From the NCBI GenBank assembly GCA_900540005.1, contig UQEM01000012.1, forward strand, positions 1-30,140: a stretch of DNA of 30,140 nucleotides, written 5' to 3'. A program made the position numbers and the translations under genes. The notes beneath the pieces are model-generated. The model had not been told where the DNA came from. It saw nothing but the letters and a program-made list of their open reading frames with translations, and searched no databases. Below, piece by piece: positions 25,636 to 30,140 of this stretch. The stretch comes from an uncultured Ruminococcus sp. (GTDB lineage: Bacteria; Bacillota; Clostridia; Oscillospirales; Ruminococcaceae). Positions within the stretch are counted from its first letter, which is position 1. The number at the start of each line of letters is the position of its first letter.

Positions 25636-27072
25636 TCAGTTCTTCATCTCGAAATTCTCACCGAGAATGTCCTTGTTAGCCTCAAGTATGGGGTTGATGC
25701 ACTCGCTGAGGAATTCCTCCACCTGCTGAGGACTTCTGCCGACATAGTTTTCAGGCTTGAGAACAGCGTCAAGCTCCTCCTGAGTTATCATGAACATCGG
25801 ATCGTTTACGATAAGCTCGCAGAGCGGATTGTCCTTGCCGGACTTTATTGCGATAGCTGCCTGCATGGAGTACTCACGGATACGCTCGTGGAGATCCTGA
25901 CGGTTTCCGCCCTTCTTTACAGCGTCCATCATGATATTTTCAGTTGCCATGAAGGGAAGCTTTGCCATGAGACGGCGGCGAACCATTTCGGGATAAACCA
26001 CCATGCCGTCCGTAACGTTCATCATGATGTTCAGGATAGCATCAACTCCGAGGAAAGCCTCTGCCACGGAAATACGCTTGTTTGCCGAATCATCGAGAGT
26101 TCTCTCGAACCACTGTGTTCCTGATGTAAATGCAGGGTTGAGAACGTCTATCATCACATAGCGTGAGAGCGATGTGATCCTCTCGCAGCGCATGGGGTTG
26201 CGCTTGTATGCCATTGCGGACGAGCCGATCTGTGACTTTTCGCGCGGTTCTTCCATTTCCTCAAAGCTCTGGAGGATCCTGAGGTCGTTGGAGAACTTGC
26301 TGCACGACTGCGCGATACCGCTGAGAACGGAAAGAACCTGCCAGTCAGCCTTTCTCGAATATGTCTGACCCGAAACGGGAACTACGCTGTCAAATCCCAT
26401 TTCCTCGGCAATCATCTGCTCAAGCTTCTTTATCTTGTCTGTATCGCCCTCGAAAAGCTCCATGAATGAAGCCTGTGTGCCCGTTGTTCCCTTAGAGCCG
26501 AGGAGTTTGAGGTTTGCAATGCGGTACTCAAGTTCCTCAAAGTCCATGAGGAGTTCGTTGAGCCAGAGAGTTGCTCTCTTGCCTACAGTTGTGGGCTGTG
26601 CAGGCTGGAGATGTGTGTAAGCCATGCAGGGCATATCCTTGTATTCCTTTGCAAACTTTGCAAGGTTGTTCATTACGTTGATGAGCTTTCTGCGTACTAC
26701 CTGTAAAGCGTCGCGCATGATGATAACGTCGGTGTTGTCGCCTACATAGCACGAAGTTGCTCCGAGGTGGATAATGCCTGCTGCATCGGGACAAGCCTTG
26801 CCGTATGTATAAACATGAGCCATAACGTCGTGGCGGACTTCCTTTTCGCGTGCCTCTGCCATGTCATAGTCGATGTCGTTTATGTGCTCCTCAAGCTGCT
26901 TTACCTGAGCCTCGGTAACAGGCAGTCCGAGTTTCATTTCAGCTCTTGCAAGAGCGACCCAGAGTTTTCTCCATGTTGTGAATTTCTTATCAGCCGAGAA
27001 AATATACTGCATTTCCTCGCTTGCATATCTTGTACAGAATGGGCTTTCATAGCTGTTATAGTTTCCGCTCAT
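25636..27072 (-). CDS. purB: Adenylosuccinate lyase
   Basis: PurB catalyses two steps of purine synthesis: splitting SAICAR and adenylosuccinate, each releasing fumarate. The protein has 478 residues. The lyase signature GSSAMAYKRNPMRCE, which carries the catalytic serine loop, is intact, as are GATSCYVGDNTD and THLQPAQPTTVGKR with its catalytic histidine. ATG at 27072 has AAGGAG upstream; a frame reaching 27219 would cross the promoter and the repeat. It is the first gene of its unit. Confidence 0.97.
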   Translation of the reverse strand: MSGNYNSYESPFCTRYASEEMQYIFSADKKFTTWRKLWVALARAEMKLGLPVTEAQVKQLEEHINDIDYDMAEAREKEVRHDVMAHVYTYGKACPDAAGIIHLGATSCYVGDNTDVIIMRDALQVVRRKLINVMNNLAKFAKEYKDMPCMAYTHLQPAQPTTVGKRATLWLNELLMDFEELEYRIANLKLLGSKGTTGTQASFMELFEGDTDKIKKLEQMIAEEMGFDSVVPVSGQTYSRKADWQVLSVLSGIAQSCSKFSNDLRILQSFEEMEEPREKSQIGSSAMAYKRNPMRCERITSLSRYVMIDVLNPAFTSGTQWFERTLDDSANKRISVAEAFLGVDAILNIMMNVTDGMVVYPEMVRRRLMAKLPFMATENIMMDAVKKGGNRQDLHERIREYSMQAAIAIKSGKDNPLCELIVNDPMFMITQEELDAVLKPENYVGRSPQQVEEFLSECINPILEANKDILGENFEMKN

Positions 27073-27121
27073 TTTAATATTCTCCTTTTCTTCGCGTCCA
27101 AGCGCAAATTTTCCTATTATG

Positions 27122-27150
27122 ATTATACCATGTATCTCATAATAAATCAA
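27122..27150 (-). promoter_or_regulatory. Extended -10 promoter of purB
   Basis: Minus strand: TTGATT (27150-27145), 17-bp spacer, TATAAT (27127-27122) preceded by TGG, an extended -10 element. The -35 box ends one base before the repeat element at 27152. Confidence 0.85.
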
Positions 27151-27151
27151 G

Positions 27152-27244
27152 GGCAATACCGCACAAAGCGCAGAAATGGGCTCCTGAAGGGGTGTGGGGA
27201 AACGCCATGCAAAACACAACTATTGATATTTTTGTGATATTGCC
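27152..27244. repeat. Small element with terminal inverted repeats, MITE-like
   Basis: The left end is GGCAATACCGCACAAAGCG (27152-27170). The right end TTTGTGATATTGCC (27231-27244) is its inverted counterpart apart from a two-base gap and one substitution. About 60 bp of non-coding DNA lie between. Similar ends occur at 6428-6456, 20593-20641 and 30090-30123. No coding capacity, so mobility would need a transposase elsewhere. Confidence 0.6.
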
Positions 27245-27251
27245 TTATAAT
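27223..27251 (+). promoter_or_regulatory. Promoter of the lipoprotein pair
   Basis: TTGATA (27223-27228), 17-bp spacer, TATAAT (27246-27251). The -35 box and most of the spacer lie within the inverted-repeat element, and the -10 box begins just outside it. Confidence 0.8.
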
Positions 27252-27369
27252 TACTATATCTTGGATGTGAAAAATATTTTTCATTTAACATGAAATTTCT
27301 TCGTCATTTTACCACGCTCAAATCACTTATATATAGCAGCTGTAAAAACATCTGCCAAAGGAGGTCTGT

Positions 27370-28638
27370 ATGAAAAAATTATTTTGTATTTTACTCGCAT
27401 TATGTATGAGCTGCGCGGCATTATCCTGCTCAGAAAGCAAAAAAGATTCCAAAACCGATACCATCGCCGAGGAGACAATTACTGAAAAGCCGTTTATCGA
27501 CTGCACTGACACAAGATTCAAAGAGATAACCGTTAATCTCTCAATAACTGACGGCGAACTCCCGATCTCGCTGACAGACCTGAATATTGATTCCATTGAT
27601 TTCGGCGAGTGTATTCCGTCATGCACAGCCAATTGCATACATGATACCGCACAACCTCCCGAATCATACCGCGGTATAGCAGAATATTACTGCACTGACG
27701 GCAATATGCTGTATTTTGTGGTAAACTATGATATAAACTGTGCAGCGGGCTGTCATGAGTTCGCGATTTTCAGCTACTCGCCCGAATCTGCCGAAACCTC
27801 TGAACTTTACCACCTTTCGGACGCGGACAATGAGCAGTATATAACAGACATTATGGCGACTGACGGCGATGTCTATGTGATATATGCCGATACGGCGTGC
27901 CGTACTTTTGCAAAAATTGAACGTGGATCAGAGCAGTTCCGTGATATTTACTCCAGCAGCAAAAATATGCAGTTCTACGAAAGCGAAAGCAATCGCGTTA
28001 TATTTCTGGAATGCACAGATTCCGTCACAAATACGTCTACGGAAAACTTCCTCGAATACGACAGAGACAGCGGGCAGGTAAATATCCTTCGTGAGAACTG
28101 TCCCACGCAAGGGAACAGCTATTACGAAGGATTCCTCACAGATACCCTTGAATTCAACGTTACCGCCGTAGACGCGTGGAGAGAAAAGCCGGAGGGCTCG
28201 CGCAAATATGACATAGTAAGCGATTACTGGCGCATTCCGTCCGGTGTGACAAATCCTCAGATTATCTATGCCTCGCCCGAAAAGCTTATTTTTATCGTGT
28301 CGATCGGCACGGATTACATAGGCAACAACAAGACCGAGCTTCACAGCCTTGACCTTGAAAAAGGCGAGCATTATACCCTTGATATAACATCTCTCGGGGA
28401 TTCATTCTGCTATGTGAACGGCTGTGTCATTGCTGCTAAAGTACTCGACTATTACAATGAGGAAAAGTCCGTATACTGCATTTTTCCCGAGACCGGAATG
28501 ACATTTCCGATAACTATGGGAAGCAATTGCTTTATATGGGATATGAACAACTCAAACGGTACAATGCTGCTCTCATTGTCCACGCCATCGAATGATTACG
28601 ATTCAAATAGTGAAAGATATCTTTATATTTTCAAATGA
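27370..28638 (+). CDS. Secreted lipoprotein, first of a tandem pair, function unknown
   Basis: A 422-residue protein with a lipoprotein-like signal: MKK, a hydrophobic run and a cysteine at 20 in AALSC, followed by a charged spacer (SESKKDSKTD). The mature part is rich in Tyr, Asp, Ser and beta-strand-like stretches, including GNMLYFVVNYD and LHSLDLEKGEHYTLDITSLG, suggesting a beta-propeller-like fold (inference). It has many cysteines for a surface protein (for example ECIPSCTANCIHD). ATG at 27370 follows AAAGGAGG. It is a paralogue of the next gene, with matching N-terminus, signal and LDFGE-type motif. I do not recognise a function. Confidence 0.85.
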   Translation: MKKLFCILLALCMSCAALSCSESKKDSKTDTIAEETITEKPFIDCTDTRFKEITVNLSITDGELPISLTDLNIDSIDFGECIPSCTANCIHDTAQPPESYRGIAEYYCTDGNMLYFVVNYDINCAAGCHEFAIFSYSPESAETSELYHLSDADNEQYITDIMATDGDVYVIYADTACRTFAKIERGSEQFRDIYSSSKNMQFYESESNRVIFLECTDSVTNTSTENFLEYDRDSGQVNILRENCPTQGNSYYEGFLTDTLEFNVTAVDAWREKPEGSRKYDIVSDYWRIPSGVTNPQIIYASPEKLIFIVSIGTDYIGNNKTELHSLDLEKGEHYTLDITSLGDSFCYVNGCVIAAKVLDYYNEEKSVYCIFPETGMTFPITMGSNCFIWDMNNSNGTMLLSLSTPSNDYDSNSERYLYIFK

Positions 28639-28648
28639 GGAGATAACA

Positions 28649-30025
28649 ATGAAAAAATTACTTTGTATTTTAACAACTCTTGCTATGACGATCGGAGCTT
28701 TTTCCTGTTCCGACAAAAAATCCGATAAAGACTCCGTGTGGGAGGAGGCAGTTCTTGAAACGCCGTTTATCACGCTTAACGACGAAGATTTCTCAACTAT
28801 AAACGTTACGCCCACGTTCTCGGAGGACGAGCCGCCTGTTTCATTCGGCAGCATTGACATTGGCGAACTTGATTTTGGGGAAAAAGTCTGCGCCTGTGCA
28901 AAGGATCATGATTATCAGAAGTATCATCCCCTCGATAGACAATACTACTACCATACAACCGGATACGACTCAGTGAATGAATTATCAGATGATGTATATG
29001 AGTCTCATAAAGGATATGCCGCAAACTATGACGTTGAAGGAAATACGGTTTATCTTGTTGTAAACTATGAATTCGCGGGGAATTATGATTCTCATGAATG
29101 GTCAATTTTCACCTATGATATCCCGACTCAGGAGCTTATTGAAATTTACAGTCATTCTTCAACAGAACACGGTGCCGAGCTGAATACTTCCTGTTTTGAG
29201 GACGGGAAACTATGGTACACGGAATCGAGTGACTACTCGTCGGTATACACCCTCCATGCAGTTGACCTTGAAACTTCGCAGGAGACCATAGCATACTCAT
29301 CAGAAAATTTCTTCTTTACAGCAAGCGGTAACGGACTGTACATAATAGGATCACCTGACGAGGGCAATGATGATCCTCAATACAACATATCGCTTATAGA
29401 TCCACAGACTTATCGGATAACTCCCCTCTACTCATGCAGTTCACAAGCAGAGGTAGATTTCATACTTGCAACGGGAACTACTGATTATCGCCTTGAAAAA
29501 AATGAGGATTCGCACAAGCTTGACGTTATCACAGAAAATTATCAGATCGGTACAGATCTGCGTTCAGGTGATCTCTGCTATGCCGACGACAGCTGTTTCA
29601 TAATAATGGTTTCGGACGATTACAATTCCAAGATACACTATTATGATGTCGAAAAGCGTGAACACTACATACTCGATACAACAGAATACGGAAGTAATAT
29701 TGTCCATTGCGGTGACGGAGTGATACTCAGCGAGGCATCTTACGATTTTTCTGCCTATTCCGCTGTTTACTATGTAATACCACCGCTCGGACTGATCTTC
29801 AAGCTGACTGATACTCAGGAAATACCTGTTACTCAGTATGAAAGCGACAGCACCGGAAATGATGATGATATCCGTTCTCACGGTTTTTTCCAGTATGAGC
29901 TTCGTAAGCGTGTTACGGATAATACCTGTTTTTCAGTCAATACACAGCTCACACGCCAGATTTCGACCTATTCATCAGGTTCATTTCCCGTCATACGACA
30001 GATATACTACCCGACATCGTCTTAA
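28649..30025 (+). CDS. Secreted lipoprotein, second of a tandem pair, function unknown
   Basis: A 458-residue paralogue of the preceding gene. The signal MKKLLCILTTLAMTIGAFSC is followed by a charged spacer. Shared landmarks are TPFITLNDEDF near the mature N-terminus, SIDIGELDFGEKV, GNTVYLVVNYEFAGNYDSHEWSIFTYD, and KIHYYDVEKREHYILDTTEYG. ATG at 28649 with GAGGAGA upstream, 10 bp after the first gene's stop, so they are co-transcribed; a frame opening at 28592 is rejected. The last 45 residues or so do not resemble the first protein's C-terminus, so late divergence or a 3' frameshift is possible. Function unknown. Confidence 0.85.
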   Translation: MKKLLCILTTLAMTIGAFSCSDKKSDKDSVWEEAVLETPFITLNDEDFSTINVTPTFSEDEPPVSFGSIDIGELDFGEKVCACAKDHDYQKYHPLDRQYYYHTTGYDSVNELSDDVYESHKGYAANYDVEGNTVYLVVNYEFAGNYDSHEWSIFTYDIPTQELIEIYSHSSTEHGAELNTSCFEDGKLWYTESSDYSSVYTLHAVDLETSQETIAYSSENFFFTASGNGLYIIGSPDEGNDDPQYNISLIDPQTYRITPLYSCSSQAEVDFILATGTTDYRLEKNEDSHKLDVITENYQIGTDLRSGDLCYADDSCFIIMVSDDYNSKIHYYDVEKREHYILDTTEYGSNIVHCGDGVILSEASYDFSAYSAVYYVIPPLGLIFKLTDTQEIPVTQYESDSTGNDDDIRSHGFFQYELRKRVTDNTCFSVNTQLTRQISTYSSGSFPVIRQIYYPTSS

Positions 30026-30089
30026 AGCCTTTTAAATGTCTTTTTATGCCCGAAAAGACGTGCGGAAAATATGCCGGACAGGCTCTTAA

Positions 30090-30123
30090 GGCAACACCGC
30101 ACAAAGCCCGCCTGACGGCTTTG
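30090..30123 (+). repeat. Partial GGCAACACCGCACAAAGCC repeat at the window end
   Basis: GGCAACACCGCACAAAGCC (30090-30108) with CAAAGCC/GGCTTTG stem (30102-30108/30117-30123). It is another member of the family, downstream of the lipoprotein genes, with a decayed right arm. The window ends soon after, so its full extent is unknown. No clear terminator for the lipoprotein pair is seen before it. Confidence 0.6.
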
Positions 30124-30140
30124 CACTGAATCTGCTTGCA

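Larger units (their letters stand above)
27073..27369. other. Divergent promoter region between purB and the lipoprotein genes
   Basis: It holds the purB promoter (27122-27150), an inverted-repeat element (27152-27244), the lipoprotein promoter (27223-27251) and a leader of about 110 bases with AT-rich sequence. No gene was found. Confidence 0.75.

Noticed and set aside
27073..27219. Extended N-terminus of PurB
   Set aside because: It would translate through the purB promoter and the repeat, and family members begin near the ATG at 27072.
27152..27244. Insertion sequence
   Set aside because: It has inverted ends but no transposase, so only a non-autonomous, MITE-like element can be proposed.

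Overview
The window looks like chromosomal DNA of an anaerobic Firmicute of the class Clostridia, most likely Ruminococcus or a close relative (Oscillospiraceae). The grounds are strong AGGAGG-type ribosome binding sites, TTGACA-17-TATAAT promoters, a SpoIVB peptidase, an HPr with both His15 and Ser46, Cys-type lipoprotein signals and dispersed GC-rich hairpin repeats. This genus call is inference, since no rRNA or other taxonomic marker is present.

Layout. Positions 290-2363 (+) hold an ABC-2 exporter pair (ATPase and permease). Positions 2540-3549 (+) hold a PP2C-type phosphatase and a 74-residue single-pass membrane protein. Positions 3548-3813 hold a block of tandem hairpins bracketed by two nearly identical terminators. 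Positions 3815-6207 (-) encode SecD and SecF. Positions 6531-13120 (-) encode the whole F1Fo ATP synthase in the order B, E, E, F, HA, G, D, C. Two features there are unusual: delta and alpha are one open frame, and the c subunit gene is present twice in tandem. Positions 13292-20540 (-) are a cell-surface glycan cluster: an initiating sugar-phosphate transferase, GDP-mannose pyrophosphorylase, GDP-mannose 4,6-dehydratase, two GT4 glycosyltransferases, a GDP-6-deoxy-mannose reductase (together giving GDP-D-rhamnose) and a small coiled-coil protein. Positions 20857-21393 (-) encode a four-helix membrane protein.

Positions 21610-22839 (+) encode SpoIVB, behind a structured leader. Positions 22965-23237 (-) encode HPr. 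Positions 23557-27072 (-) carry purB, an anchored hypothetical protein, rimM and trmD. Positions 27370-30025 (+) carry two paralogous secreted lipoproteins in tandem. Eight good sigma-A-type promoters are visible, all with 17-bp spacers, and they account for nearly every transcription unit.

How the genes fit together. Most of the window is housekeeping: protein export (SecDF), energy coupling (ATP synthase), tRNA and ribosome maturation (TrmD, RimM), purine synthesis (PurB) and carbon control (HPr). The accessory part is the GDP-D-rhamnose glycan cluster and the lipoprotein pair. The most unusual points are the delta-alpha ATP synthase fusion, the duplicated c subunit, a terminator-like hairpin in the atp leader, and a family of small inverted-repeat elements (GGCAATACCGCACAAAG type) placed in intergenic regions, one of which touches two divergent promoters. 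No phage genes, transposases, CRISPR arrays, tRNAs or rRNAs were found.
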